Shown here: positions 1-7,755 of the stretch, piece by piece | How the letters are laid out: every line of letters starts with the position of its first letter | Position numbering within the stretch: position 1 is the first letter of the stretch | DNA from: a virus | Length of the DNA stretch: 30,267 nt | Strand: one strand, 5' to 3' | IMG/VR virus record: IMGVR_UViG_3300050821_008022 | Coordinates: 1-30,267 of that record | Notes under the pieces: model-generated | The model's input: the letters and a program-made list of their open reading frames with translations, nothing else | What the model was told of the DNA's origin: nothing | The model's database searches: none | Translations under genes and position numbers: made by a program

Positions 1-104
1 AAAACATTCAGAATCAGTGGGAAGAGATCACAAGATTCCAAATGGGAAAGACCAATGAAATTATCTACTATGAACCTGGCGAGCTAGTGAGCGATGTGTC
101 ATGA
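1..104 (+). CDS. C-terminal end of a tail protein gene (partial)
   Basis: An open frame enters from the left edge and stops at 102-104, giving about 33 residues that end in GELVSDVS. The stop overlaps the ATG of the hub-like gene in an ATGA, so the two genes are probably translationally coupled. Too little remains to assign a family. Its position before the baseplate hub suggests a tail or baseplate component, which is inference from gene order only. Confidence 0.6.
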   Translation, partial: NIQNQWEEITRFQMGKTNEIIYYEPGELVSDVS

Positions 105-1024
105 CTTTTATCAGAGAAGCGACAGTCACTGTGAATATTCGAAAAGGAGACTTTTCCGGTTATGAGATTCCTCCGATTGAAATATCCGGTTTAAGAGTCT
201 CCTTTTCAATTTTAAAATCACTCGCATGGTCGACCAATTCAGCCGTTATCAAAATATGGAATCTCAGTCAGTCGATACGCAACATAATCAAGGACTATGG
301 AGATCAAGTCATTTTGTACGCAGGCTACGAAAGAGGATCTGGAACGCAATTGCTTTATCTTGGAGATACAACGGCGGTTTCACACATTTATGAATTCCCT
401 GAAATTGTCACTATTCTTGAGTGCGGAGACGGGGAAAAGTATCTGAATCAGCTTAGGGTTTCTGTCTCTTTCGCAGCCAATACGCCTGCCCGCTCTGTCA
501 TCTCAGCTATTGCGCAGCAGATGGGAATTGAATTCGTGGAATTCGCTTCGACTGAAAACCTGGTGTATCGGCAAGGATTTAAGGGAATCGGAATGGGAAA
601 GGACGTTCTTACCAATGCCTGCAACAAGCTTGGTTTGCAATGGAGCGTGCAGAACAATCAGCTTCAAATTATTCCCCTTGATGGATCGATTCAACAGACT
701 CCAATTGAAATTAATGAAAATACAGGCATGCAGGGCGTCCCAACGCGATTTACTTATCGCAGCCTGTATCTGTACCGCCCTATTGAAGTTAACCCGTTGC
801 AGGCTCCGCTAGCCCCTTCCATCCCGCCTTCGCGTCCAGTCGGGTATAAAGTGAATACGATACTCAATCCGCTGATACTCCCTGGCTCAGCAGTCAATTT
901 GACATCTAATCATTTAGGAATTAAAGGACCATTTAGGGTGGAGAATGTGAGGCATGAAGGCGATACCTATGGTTTCGTCTGGTCATCCAATTTAGAATTA
1001 ACACAACTAAACAGTACGCCATGA
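101..1024 (+). CDS. Baseplate hub protein, gpD/gp27-like
   Basis: A 307-residue protein resembling phage baseplate hub proteins (P2 gpD, Mu gp44, T4 gp27 class), the central ring that joins tail tube and spike. The N-terminus has the FSGYEIPPIEISGLRVSFSI-type opening followed by IKIWNLSQ, a pattern seen in hub proteins that begin with a beta-barrel. A middle segment (about residues 125-190, with AQQMGIEF and LTNACNKLGLQW) matches the second hub-type domain. The last third ends in VENVRHEGDTYG. It starts in an ATGA overlap with the preceding tail gene and ends in another with the spike gene. The family call rests on pattern and context; the exact subfamily is uncertain. Confidence 0.7.
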   Translation: MTFIREATVTVNIRKGDFSGYEIPPIEISGLRVSFSILKSLAWSTNSAVIKIWNLSQSIRNIIKDYGDQVILYAGYERGSGTQLLYLGDTTAVSHIYEFPEIVTILECGDGEKYLNQLRVSVSFAANTPARSVISAIAQQMGIEFVEFASTENLVYRQGFKGIGMGKDVLTNACNKLGLQWSVQNNQLQIIPLDGSIQQTPIEINENTGMQGVPTRFTYRSLYLYRPIEVNPLQAPLAPSIPPSRPVGYKVNTILNPLILPGSAVNLTSNHLGIKGPFRVENVRHEGDTYGFVWSSNLELTQLNSTP

Positions 1025-1674
1025 CAAGTCCAGTCGATCTGCCGAGTGCTATTCGGCAAGCAGTTCTTTATAATCTGAACAATGTGCATACAGCCTTACC
1101 TGCTTCCGTGATTTCTTATGATTACACTGTGCAGAAAGCAACCGTCCAGCCTTTGCTTAATAAAGTCTGGTTTGATGGCACAGTTACTCCGATGCCTGTG
1201 CTTGAAAATGTCCCTGTGATTTTTCCCAAATCAGGCGGAGCTAGCCTTACCTTTCCTGTGAATCCAGGTGATACATGCCTTTTGCTTTTCATTGAAAGAA
1301 GTACGGATCTATGGTTGACGCAAGGAGGTCAGGTTAGTCCTGATGATCCAAGAAAATTCGATCTATCTGACGGTGTGGCTATTATGGGACTTTTCCCATT
1401 TTCGCAAAATTCTTTAGCTGATAATAACACAGATTTACTGCTCACCTATCAGAGATCAAGTTTTAGGATTAAACAAAATGGGGCTATTGTCATACAAACA
1501 TCGGACACAGTCGCTATCGGCGATACAACTACAGAAGTACTCGATATCATCTCCCAGACGCTTAATCTTCTTGCAACATCGCTTACGACTGCTGAGGGAA
1601 CGCCATTTGAATTTGCTGCGAGCTGGGCTAGTCTCAAAACCCAAATTGATGCACTTAGAGGAACAATACCATGA
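1021..1674 (+). CDS. Baseplate spike protein, Gp138 N-terminal domain family
   Basis: A 217-residue protein with the Gp138 N-terminal OB-fold signature: VISYDYTVQKATVQP, then VLENVPVIFPKSGGASLTFPVNPGDTCLLLF, then DGVAIMGLFPF. This family forms the membrane-puncturing spike at the tip of the tail tube. Residues from about 145 on are beta-rich and repetitive (FRIKQNGAIVIQTSDTVAIG), as expected for a trimeric needle or its attachment stalk. The start ATG overlaps the hub stop (ATGA). Neighbours on both sides are baseplate genes. The C-terminal tip shows no HxH metal-binding motif, so a separate tip protein may exist elsewhere. Confidence 0.8.
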   Translation: MTSPVDLPSAIRQAVLYNLNNVHTALPASVISYDYTVQKATVQPLLNKVWFDGTVTPMPVLENVPVIFPKSGGASLTFPVNPGDTCLLLFIERSTDLWLTQGGQVSPDDPRKFDLSDGVAIMGLFPFSQNSLADNNTDLLLTYQRSSFRIKQNGAIVIQTSDTVAIGDTTTEVLDIISQTLNLLATSLTTAEGTPFEFAASWASLKTQIDALRGTIP

Positions 1675-2030
1675 TAGATCTAGGACTTGATCCCTCTACT
1701 GGAGATCTGCTGATTGTAGATTTTGATGCAACCTTGGTTTATGGCATAGATCAAATCGCTCAGAATCTCGCCATTAGATTGAGATTTTTTTTAGGAGAAT
1801 GGTTTTTAAATATTCTCGCAGGGGTGCCATACTATCAATATTTTTTTATAAAAGATCCAAATCAAATTCAGGTAGAAACTTTTTTAAAAGATGAGATATC
1901 CAACACTGAAGGTGTATTAGAAATTACTTCATTTTCTAGTGATTTCAATGGATATAACAGGACATTTACTGTAGATTTCGGATGTAAGACCATATCCGGA
2001 AATATGGAATTAAACTTGGAGCTGCCATGA
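1671..2030 (+). CDS. Baseplate wedge protein, gp25/W-like
   Basis: A 119-residue protein of the gp25/gpW-like baseplate wedge class. The diagnostic stretch is IAQNLAIRLRFFLGEWFLN followed by AGVPYYQYFF (about residues 31-62), the conserved core that docks the wedge to the sheath-initiating ring. The C-terminal half is a beta-rich region typical of the family. Length is normal for the family. ATGA overlaps join it to the spike gene before and the J-like gene after. Confidence 0.8.
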   Translation: MIDLGLDPSTGDLLIVDFDATLVYGIDQIAQNLAIRLRFFLGEWFLNILAGVPYYQYFFIKDPNQIQVETFLKDEISNTEGVLEITSFSSDFNGYNRTFTVDFGCKTISGNMELNLELP

Positions 2031-4015
2031 CATTCGGACTTACTCCCAGTGGCTTTAATGCCATGCGCCTGGCTGACGTGCAGCAATTCCTGCAAGATGC
2101 CTTCATAGCGCAATTTGGAAATATAAATCTTGACCCTCAGAGTGTCTTCGGACAAGAAATAGGCGTGCTTTCCAAGTCATTCGCAGATATGTGGGAAAAC
2201 CTGGAAGATGTCTATTTCAGCCAATACCCGAATAGTGCCTCTGGAACTTCACTTGATAATGTCGTCCAGCTTAATGGCATTACCCGCCTGCCTGCAACCC
2301 AAACTTCAGTGATTGCTTCCTGTGGAGGAATTGAAGGAACTTATATTCCTGCCAACTCCCTGGCCTCTATACCATCCTCTGGAGCAGATTTTTACGCTAA
2401 TCTGGGAGGGTTTATTACCGCTTCAAACGCTTTAGAAGTAGATATAGAAGTGGGAACAATAACCACACAAGCTTACACAGTCATTCTTTCTAACGAAGCT
2501 TTCACATATTCTCTGCCTATCATTACCTTTTCCAATTCAGGCGCAATCTTTGTGACTGGAAACGTTATTAACGTAACATTAAATGGGATTGCTCTTTCTC
2601 CTGTCAATTTTACAACTAACAGCAATACAACGCTTGCAGCTATAGCCTCAGCCATAGCAGGATTCACAGGTGTTGCATCAGCTACAGTCACGAATCCAAA
2701 TATTATTAGTATAGTTCCTAGCGCAGGATACAACATCGTTGTCAGCTCAATTGTGATTACGGGGGGAGCAACGCAAGCGTCTTATGCGATCACCTACGCA
2801 TCTCCGGCAAATGATAATGCCATAACTGCCGCATTAGCTGCAATAATAAATGTTGGAACGCCTGACTGGATAGCTACGGACAATATGGACGGCTCTATAA
2901 CGATAGATGCAACCGCCCCAAATTTGCCATTTGCAGCCAGCGTAGGCGTGAATCTTTCCATAGCCTCACAACTGTCACCTATAAACTTTTTATGCGTGGA
3001 TTACGGCCCTATTCCTTGCCCCGTTGGAGCTTTAGACAATATCGTCACTCCTATCGCAGGATGGACATCGATCACGAATACTGTAGCAGGAAACACAGGA
3101 ACCCTGATTGAGACAGATGCACAGTTGAGAATCAGAAGAAAGAATTCAATCGCATTGTTAGGTGATGCTACCCCCTCTGCTATTACCGCAGGTCTATTGC
3201 AGAAAGTGCCTGGTGTCACAAGCGCGATAGTGTTTGAGAATGTGACCCTGACTCAAGATCCGATCGTGATCATATTCCCAGCTCAATTTAATAGCGGTGA
3301 TACAATTTCAGTTACCTATGAGCCTTCCACAACCTTCACCGTTCCATATGACACTAGTCAGGCGCAAACGATGGCAGATCTTGTAGCAGCTTTTGAAGAG
3401 CTGCCTCAAGTCTCTTCAGCTTCGTATGGAGGCTCAGGCAATCAAACTTTGACGGTGAATATTGTCATCGCAAACGAGCTTTATGTAACAGCCGTGACGA
3501 CTGACGTCTCGGATCAAACAGCGTCTATAACTGGCGGGATTCCGCCTAAATCTTTTGAATGCGTAGTACAAGGAGGTACAGATGATGCGGTCGCAAATCA
3601 GATCTGGCAAACAAAACCTGCTGGAATCCAAACTTTTGGCAACACAGAAGTTACGATCACCGACTCTCAAGGCAACTCACAGGACATCTACTTCACCCGC
3701 CCATCGCAAATTTACATTTGGGTTGAAGTAGCATTGACGCTATTCGCAGAGGAAAATTTCCCTGTGAATGGAACACAGCTAGTAGCTGAAGCTATTTTGA
3801 ATTATGGGAATAGCCTGGGCGTTGGAATTGATGTTCTTTTCCAACGTGTCTTATCTCAAATCTTTACTGTTCCTGGGATAGCTAGCGGTGATATGCAGAT
3901 CGCCGCGACTCTCTCTCCAACTCAGTCTCCATCCTTCGGTACTTCAGATATAACGATTGCAGACAGTCAAATCTCAGTCTTCAATCTTCAAATGATCTCA
4001 GTGACGGTGGCCTGA
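2027..4015 (+). CDS. Baseplate J-like protein (Mu gp47 family), enlarged
   Basis: A 662-residue baseplate wedge protein. The N-terminal part (VQQFLQDAFIAQFG, then SGTSLDNVVQLNGITRLPATQT) and the later TDAQLRIRRKNSIALLGDATPSAI segment match the J/gp47 family. It is much longer than the roughly 350-400 residues common for J proteins. The excess is beta-rich module sequence, for example about residues 150-275 (NVTLNGIALSPVNFTTN, then TLAAIASAIAGF) and about 410-500 (a diverged copy with TISVTYEPSTTFTVPYDTSQ). These look like inserted Ig-like or exposed decoration domains. The gene overlaps the gp25-like gene in an ATGA and the following mini zinc-protein gene in a TGATG. Confidence 0.85.
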   Translation: MTFGLTPSGFNAMRLADVQQFLQDAFIAQFGNINLDPQSVFGQEIGVLSKSFADMWENLEDVYFSQYPNSASGTSLDNVVQLNGITRLPATQTSVIASCGGIEGTYIPANSLASIPSSGADFYANLGGFITASNALEVDIEVGTITTQAYTVILSNEAFTYSLPIITFSNSGAIFVTGNVINVTLNGIALSPVNFTTNSNTTLAAIASAIAGFTGVASATVTNPNIISIVPSAGYNIVVSSIVITGGATQASYAITYASPANDNAITAALAAIINVGTPDWIATDNMDGSITIDATAPNLPFAASVGVNLSIASQLSPINFLCVDYGPIPCPVGALDNIVTPIAGWTSITNTVAGNTGTLIETDAQLRIRRKNSIALLGDATPSAITAGLLQKVPGVTSAIVFENVTLTQDPIVIIFPAQFNSGDTISVTYEPSTTFTVPYDTSQAQTMADLVAAFEELPQVSSASYGGSGNQTLTVNIVIANELYVTAVTTDVSDQTASITGGIPPKSFECVVQGGTDDAVANQIWQTKPAGIQTFGNTEVTITDSQGNSQDIYFTRPSQIYIWVEVALTLFAEENFPVNGTQLVAEAILNYGNSLGVGIDVLFQRVLSQIFTVPGIASGDMQIAATLSPTQSPSFGTSDITIADSQISVFNLQMISVTVA

Positions 4016-4194
4016 TGGAAAAAGAAGTAAAAGAATTTACATGCCGAAGAATGAATGAGTTGAGATGCAAGAACAAAATTTACAGAGATAATCTGGGTGA
4101 TCTTTTTGATTACCCTATATGTGAAGAATGTCAAAAATTAGAATTTGATAAAGTGACTAGGCTAGACGATGGTGGATATTCCAAATTACTTTGA
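4015..4194 (+). CDS. Mini zinc-ribbon-like protein (59 aa)
   Basis: A 59-residue ORF starting in a TGATG overlap with the J-like gene and ending 26 nt inside the DUF2612 gene. Cysteines at 10, 18, 36 and 39, ending in a CEEC pair, suggest one zinc site. It shares a pattern with the 55-residue protein at 17757-17924: C-K-x-IYR-x-N, then a Leu, D(Y/F)P(I/V)C, two residues and C. Two similar small proteins in one phage support it being real despite its size. Function is unknown; an adaptor or DNA/RNA-binding role is only a guess. Confidence 0.65.
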   Translation: MEKEVKEFTCRRMNELRCKNKIYRDNLGDLFDYPICEECQKLEFDKVTRLDDGGYSKLL

Positions 4195-4948
4195 CCGTGC
4201 TGTAGCATTGCTGGCAAGTCAGTTTCAAACCATCTTGCCTGGCGGAGCTCTGACAAATTTTCAGAAGATGCTCTATGCTATTCTCACGCAAGCGCAATTG
4301 ATTCAGACTCAGATGAATCTTTTGCAAACCATGCGCTATCTGAACACAGCGCAAGGCGTGCAGCTTGACGGACTGGGTCAAATCCTTGGACTTGCACGTG
4401 TGCCTGGGCAAAGCGACGCATCTTATCGTGAAGATCTGCAATTTCAAATTTTCATAAATACTAGCTCAGGAACTCCTGAGCAGATGATTTATATTCTTTC
4501 TTATCTTACCGAAGCAAGTAAAGTTTGGTACCTGGAATCCTATCCGGCCGGATATGTGATGACAACCAATGGCCTGATATTTCCAACAAATCCATCAGAC
4601 CTCGTCGCTGCCATTCAGAATGTGTCGCCTGCTGGCGTGCAGTTTGAAGCGTTGATAGCTACCTATGATACTAATCCGTTCGTTTTTTCCAGCGATCCAT
4701 TCGATGAACAGCTTTATGTGAATCCAAACCCCGTGGATCCTGCTCAATATAATCCATTGCAAGTTTACGATGGCGTGAATACTGACAATTTTTTCGTTCA
4801 AATCGGACAGACATCCAATCCAAATTTCGGAGGCGGTTTCGCTGAAGCTATCCTGATCGCCTATCCGGATTATGATTATGACAATACGGGTGCAGGTCAG
4901 TTGACAGAAAGCATTCAACCAAATGGGAATATCCCTCCCCCATATTAG
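4169..4948 (+). CDS. DUF2612 baseplate protein (tail protein I-like)
   Basis: A 259-residue protein whose N-terminal half (LLASQFQ, then MRYLNTAQGVQLDGLGQILGL, then SDASYREDLQFQIFINTSSG) fits DUF2612, the family that takes the place of gpI/gp48 proteins linking wedge to fibre. The C-terminal half carries YDTNPFVFSSDPFDEQ and a tyrosine- and asparagine-rich tail ending NIPPPY, which may dock the next protein. It begins inside the mini zinc-protein gene and is followed after 8 nt by the fibre gene. Confidence in the family is good; the role comes from family context. Confidence 0.8.
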   Translation: MVDIPNYFDRAVALLASQFQTILPGGALTNFQKMLYAILTQAQLIQTQMNLLQTMRYLNTAQGVQLDGLGQILGLARVPGQSDASYREDLQFQIFINTSSGTPEQMIYILSYLTEASKVWYLESYPAGYVMTTNGLIFPTNPSDLVAAIQNVSPAGVQFEALIATYDTNPFVFSSDPFDEQLYVNPNPVDPAQYNPLQVYDGVNTDNFFVQIGQTSNPNFGGGFAEAILIAYPDYDYDNTGAGQLTESIQPNGNIPPPY

Positions 4949-4956
4949 GAGAATTT

Positions 4957-5448
4957 ATGACAGTTTCGAAACCTAGTGTTTTGCCTCAGTGGGCTATAGA
5001 TGATCAAGTCGATCCAGTCTCAATGCAAAACAATGTACTTACTCCTCCTCCAGCTTTTCAAATGTATGGATGGCTGCGAAGTCAGTTCCCTCCTCGCCAA
5101 TGGTTTAACTGGCTTGGAAGGCTCACTTATAATGCCCTGGCTTGGCTATTCCAGCAGGAAGCGCAGGCAATTGTGGCAACAGATAGTGGATCCGGCGCAG
5201 TGGTTTTCAATGTGACAACTGGTGGCCTCTGTACTTTATGGGTAGTGGATACAGGATCAGGCGGAGGATCCAATTTTTACAATGGAATTGCATATGTGCC
5301 TCCTAGCCCTGGGTCGCCCGTAGCTATGAATAAGATTGCCAATGGAACACTGACAATCTCATCCATATCGACTTCAGGAGGCGTGACAGTCTCAGGCGGA
5401 GTCGGGCCTTACCTGCTCTGGGGTCAAACAAAAACCGTTCCATCATAG
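4957..5448 (+). CDS. Tail fibre-type structural protein with PPRQWFNWL N-terminus
   Basis: A 163-residue protein preceded by TAGGAGAATTT. Residues 1-70 include LPQWAIDD, then FQMYGWLRSQFPPRQWFNWL and YNALAWLFQQ. This tryptophan-rich segment recurs at the start of many phage fibre or tail proteins and probably attaches to the baseplate. Residues 80-163 are a glycine- and serine-rich beta region with VSGGVGPYLLWGQ, typical of short trimeric fibres. It lies between the DUF2612 protein and the collar-type protein, consistent with a baseplate-bound fibre. No enzymatic motif was seen. Confidence 0.6.
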   Translation: MTVSKPSVLPQWAIDDQVDPVSMQNNVLTPPPAFQMYGWLRSQFPPRQWFNWLGRLTYNALAWLFQQEAQAIVATDSGSGAVVFNVTTGGLCTLWVVDTGSGGGSNFYNGIAYVPPSPGSPVAMNKIANGTLTISSISTSGGVTVSGGVGPYLLWGQTKTVPS

Positions 5449-5455
5449 GGGGATT

Positions 5456-6136
5456 ATGTCATCGCCTATTAATCTTAGCGGATTGCCCGTAGCTGGACCC
5501 ACAAGTCCAAGTGATTTGATGTTGATTAGACAGGGTCTGACTGACTATCAAATCGCCCTTCAGCTAGTCCAAAGCATAAACGTTGCAGCTTTTGATAATC
5601 TCAATCCAAACTATGCCAACAGCACAGATCTGATGATGATCTACAGGAACGGAGGAAATTACCAGATCCAATTTTCTCAGGTAGGATTTTTATTAGGCAC
5701 ATGCATGTGGTTTTACAATTCTGCTGTGCCGATTGGATGGACAGCAATTCCTAATACTGGAGACAGGTTGCTGGCTGTCTCTGATTCAGTCACAAAATAC
5801 GCAGGAAGCGCAAACCCTGGCACTCAAGCGGGAAGCTGGCAGCAGTCAAATGCGACTTTGACCATTGATCAAATCCCAGCTCACTCTCACTATGCAGCGA
5901 TGGATAATTCAGTAGGCAGCAGCGGTTTTCTTTATGCTGCTGGAAAAACAACACATGTGATCGGGGATCAATTTAGAAACACACAGGGATTTCCGACTGG
6001 CGGTATCGGGTCTACAGCATACTCAAGCAGCAGCCCTCCTGATTATTTCACGTATCCTGGGACAAATCCGCACAATCACGGAAATACATGGAGACCTTTG
6101 GCGAATGTCGGTATATTGGGACAAAAAACTTCGTAG
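5456..6136 (+). CDS. Phage tail collar-domain-like protein
   Basis: A 226-residue virion protein. Residues 75-150 contain the collar-type core (MWFYNSAVPIGWTAIP, then GDRLLAVS, then LTIDQIPAHSHYAAM), and the end has NPHNHGNTWRPLANVGILGQK. The paired His motifs AHSH and HNHG are hallmarks of collar and short-fibre tips, where they can bind a metal ion in a trimer. The N-terminus (SGLPVAGPTSPSDLMLIRQG, then a similar NSTDLMMIYRNGGNYQI) shows an internal repeat likely used for attachment. It has a strong RBS (TAGGGGGATT) and closes the first baseplate/fibre cluster. Confidence 0.75.
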   Translation: MSSPINLSGLPVAGPTSPSDLMLIRQGLTDYQIALQLVQSINVAAFDNLNPNYANSTDLMMIYRNGGNYQIQFSQVGFLLGTCMWFYNSAVPIGWTAIPNTGDRLLAVSDSVTKYAGSANPGTQAGSWQQSNATLTIDQIPAHSHYAAMDNSVGSSGFLYAAGKTTHVIGDQFRNTQGFPTGGIGSTAYSSSSPPDYFTYPGTNPHNHGNTWRPLANVGILGQKTS

Positions 6137-6144
6137 GAGGAGTT

Positions 6145-6510
6145 ATGGAATCGACGTCGTGCGGAGAAGAATGTGCCTTCGTGAGATCAGGCCTGTGCAA
6201 TCATGAAAAGAAATGCCCAAATTATATTGAAACCTGGTGGGTGACTGGAGAAAAACAGGAACCAAGAATGATAAAAGATTGCTCGCCTAAAAGAATTATT
6301 TTACAACAACAGCTTTTGCAGACACGTGTAGAGCAATTAACTGAGGCTTTATTGTCTTCACGTAATGAATACAATCAATTGTCAAATTATCTAAAAACAC
6401 TCGTAGAAATGTCTAAGGCTGTTTTGAAAGAAGGATGCAAACAAATTCCACAGGAGAATCAAAATGGACAAATTGTTTATAGTGGTACTAGGCATGATGT
6501 TCCTAACTAG
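6145..6510 (+). CDS. Cysteine-rich, coiled-coil small phage protein
   Basis: A 121-residue protein. The start chosen is 6145, right after TAGGAGGAGTT, rather than the upstream in-frame ATG at 6088, which lies inside the collar gene. Cysteines 6, 10, 18 and 24 in the first 25 residues, plus one near 45, look like a small metal-binding head (CNHEKKCPNY). Residues about 50-100 form a glutamine/leucine-rich helix that probably makes a coiled coil (LQQQLLQTRVEQLTEALL). Its place between fibre and lipoprotein genes would suit a fibre-assembly or lysis-accessory role, but I do not recognise a characterised family. Confidence 0.7.
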   Translation: MESTSCGEECAFVRSGLCNHEKKCPNYIETWWVTGEKQEPRMIKDCSPKRIILQQQLLQTRVEQLTEALLSSRNEYNQLSNYLKTLVEMSKAVLKEGCKQIPQENQNGQIVYSGTRHDVPN

Positions 6511-6631
6511 CTGCACATACAATATTTCGCTTTCTCATGTCTCTGGCGGATCTTCTGATGTCAGTAAAGATACTGCTACGACAGATATTGAGCCTCATGT
6601 GAATGTGCCCATTATTCCTGGTGTGGGGTGA
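6464..6631 (+). CDS. Small lipoprotein (55 aa)
   Basis: A 55-residue ORF starting 8 nt after CAGGAG and overlapping the preceding gene by 47 nt out of frame. The N-terminus MDKLFIVVLGMMFLTSC is a short lipoprotein signal with a lipobox (LTSC) at residues 14-17, so the mature form would be about 39 residues with an acylated cysteine. The mature part is polar (TYNISLSHVSGG, then TTDIEPHVNVP). Phage lipoproteins may take part in outer-membrane disruption (spanin-like) or superinfection exclusion. Which applies here cannot be decided from sequence. It is followed 3 nt later by a small membrane protein. Confidence 0.65.
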   Translation: MDKLFIVVLGMMFLTSCTYNISLSHVSGGSSDVSKDTATTDIEPHVNVPIIPGVG

Positions 6632-6634
6632 TTT

Positions 6635-6799
6635 ATGGCTCAAAAAGAAGTTAAAAAAGTTTCTTCGTGGCATTGTGGGTGGATGCTGGTGTTTTTGATT
6701 TTTGTATTCATGTGTACTTTGGCAGCGTCTTCTATTTTTCAAGTGGGCGATAAAATTGTTGACTTGGCTAGCCTGTTTGATTTAAACATGTGCCCGTGA
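6635..6799 (+). CDS. Small single-pass membrane protein (54 aa)
   Basis: A 54-residue ORF starting 3 nt after the lipoprotein stop. A lysine-containing N-terminus (MAQKEVKKVSSW) is followed by one hydrophobic helix (about residues 15-36, WMLVFLIFVFMCTLAASSIF), then a short polar tail (DKIVDLASLFDLNMCP). The pairing with a lipoprotein recalls phage inner/outer membrane gene pairs, but there is no convincing spanin-like coiled coil. A pinholin or exclusion protein is also possible. It has no strong SD of its own (GGGGTGATTT precedes it) and is probably translated by coupling. Confidence 0.55.
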   Translation: MAQKEVKKVSSWHCGWMLVFLIFVFMCTLAASSIFQVGDKIVDLASLFDLNMCP

Positions 6800-6819
6800 C
6801 AGGAATTTTTTCATTAGTA

Positions 6820-6856
6820 GAGGCAGGAAGCGTTTTCCTGCCTCTCTCCTTTTTAC
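6820..6856. terminator. Bidirectional rho-independent terminator
   Basis: A perfect 10-bp stem, GAGGCAGGAA (6820-6829) with TTCCTGCCTC (6835-6844), and a 5-nt loop. A pyrimidine-rich run with five T's follows on the + strand, and on the - strand the stem is followed by an A/T-rich stretch. It sits between convergent operons: the rightward tail/lipoprotein genes and the leftward recombination genes. Confidence 0.8.
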
Positions 6857-7755
6857 ATTGCGATGTCTTCTATACCGCTGGGTGTATCGACATCAAGATC
6901 AGGATATTTTGCCTTTTGCCATTTTAAGAAACGCTCCTCGAAAACTTTCTCATTTTTCATGGCCGAATTGACTACTTGGATCTCACTCATGTTCGCTTTT
7001 TTGCAAGTTTCCTGCACGTAAGCGTATTTGGCATTTTGCCCGAATGAATCAGGCAAAATTGCATGTTTTACGCAAAAAGCATCATAACCTTCGGATTTTA
7101 CATGCTCAATCTGCTTAGGTGCTTCGGCTGGTTTTTCTTCAGAAATAGGAGTGATTGAAGCGGGCAATGCTGGCAATACAGGCTCTATGTGTCCATCCTC
7201 CTCTCCCATCTCGCCCTGAACGTAGTAAGATAATAAAACATCCGGCATAAACTTTCGCGCTCCCCCCGATAGACATCTGCTGAAAAGCATATCCCTGGGT
7301 GATGACATCCAGTTTTGCTTTTTTAGATAACCCGCTCTTTCAGCCATTTGGATATTGTATTCGTATTCGAAAGTGCAGTTATCTTTAGGACGGTCGCATC
7401 TCCAGAATCTGATCTTACAAGTTTTCTCATTCAATTCGATCACATCTGCCCTGTGTCCTGCATTGACAATCATCATATTCATGAACTGAGCGGAAAGCGT
7501 CACTTTGCCATCGAAAGTGTACATCCCTCCGTTAAGACTGCTCATGAAAGGCAAGTTCAACTCTTTTGCGGTTAGATAAAGGGCCATGACTCCACCTGGG
7601 CCTATTTTCTGATAGAAAGGCGAAGATGCCATTACCTTGCAGAAATTGATCAATTGCTCCATTTCCTGTGGGGTCGGCATGGAGAAAAAGTTTTTAGGTG
7701 CCAGAGAATTGTTTTGCCTGGCTGGTGTGGTATTGTTGTGTGGAACTAGGCTCAT
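6853..7755 (-). CDS. recT: RecT-like single-strand annealing protein
   Basis: A 300-residue protein matching the RecT-type annealing proteins of phages. The core (about residues 26-180) has MEQLINFCKVMASSPFYQKI, GGVMALYLTAKELNLPFMSS, GGMYTFDGKVTLSAQFMNM, AGHRADVIELNE and DMLFSRCLSGGARKFMPDVL. These proteins pair a resected strand with its complement during phage recombination. The C-terminal part after about residue 195 is a linker plus a small helical domain. It overlaps the upstream coiled-coil protein gene by 4 nt (ATGA). A PD-(D/E)XK exonuclease lies 1.2 kb upstream in the same orientation, completing a Red-like pair. The terminator at 6820-6844 ends this operon. Confidence 0.8.
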   Translation of the reverse strand: MSLVPHNNTTPARQNNSLAPKNFFSMPTPQEMEQLINFCKVMASSPFYQKIGPGGVMALYLTAKELNLPFMSSLNGGMYTFDGKVTLSAQFMNMMIVNAGHRADVIELNEKTCKIRFWRCDRPKDNCTFEYEYNIQMAERAGYLKKQNWMSSPRDMLFSRCLSGGARKFMPDVLLSYYVQGEMGEEDGHIEPVLPALPASITPISEEKPAEAPKQIEHVKSEGYDAFCVKHAILPDSFGQNAKYAYVQETCKKANMSEIQVVNSAMKNEKVFEERFLKWQKAKYPDLDVDTPSGIEDIAM

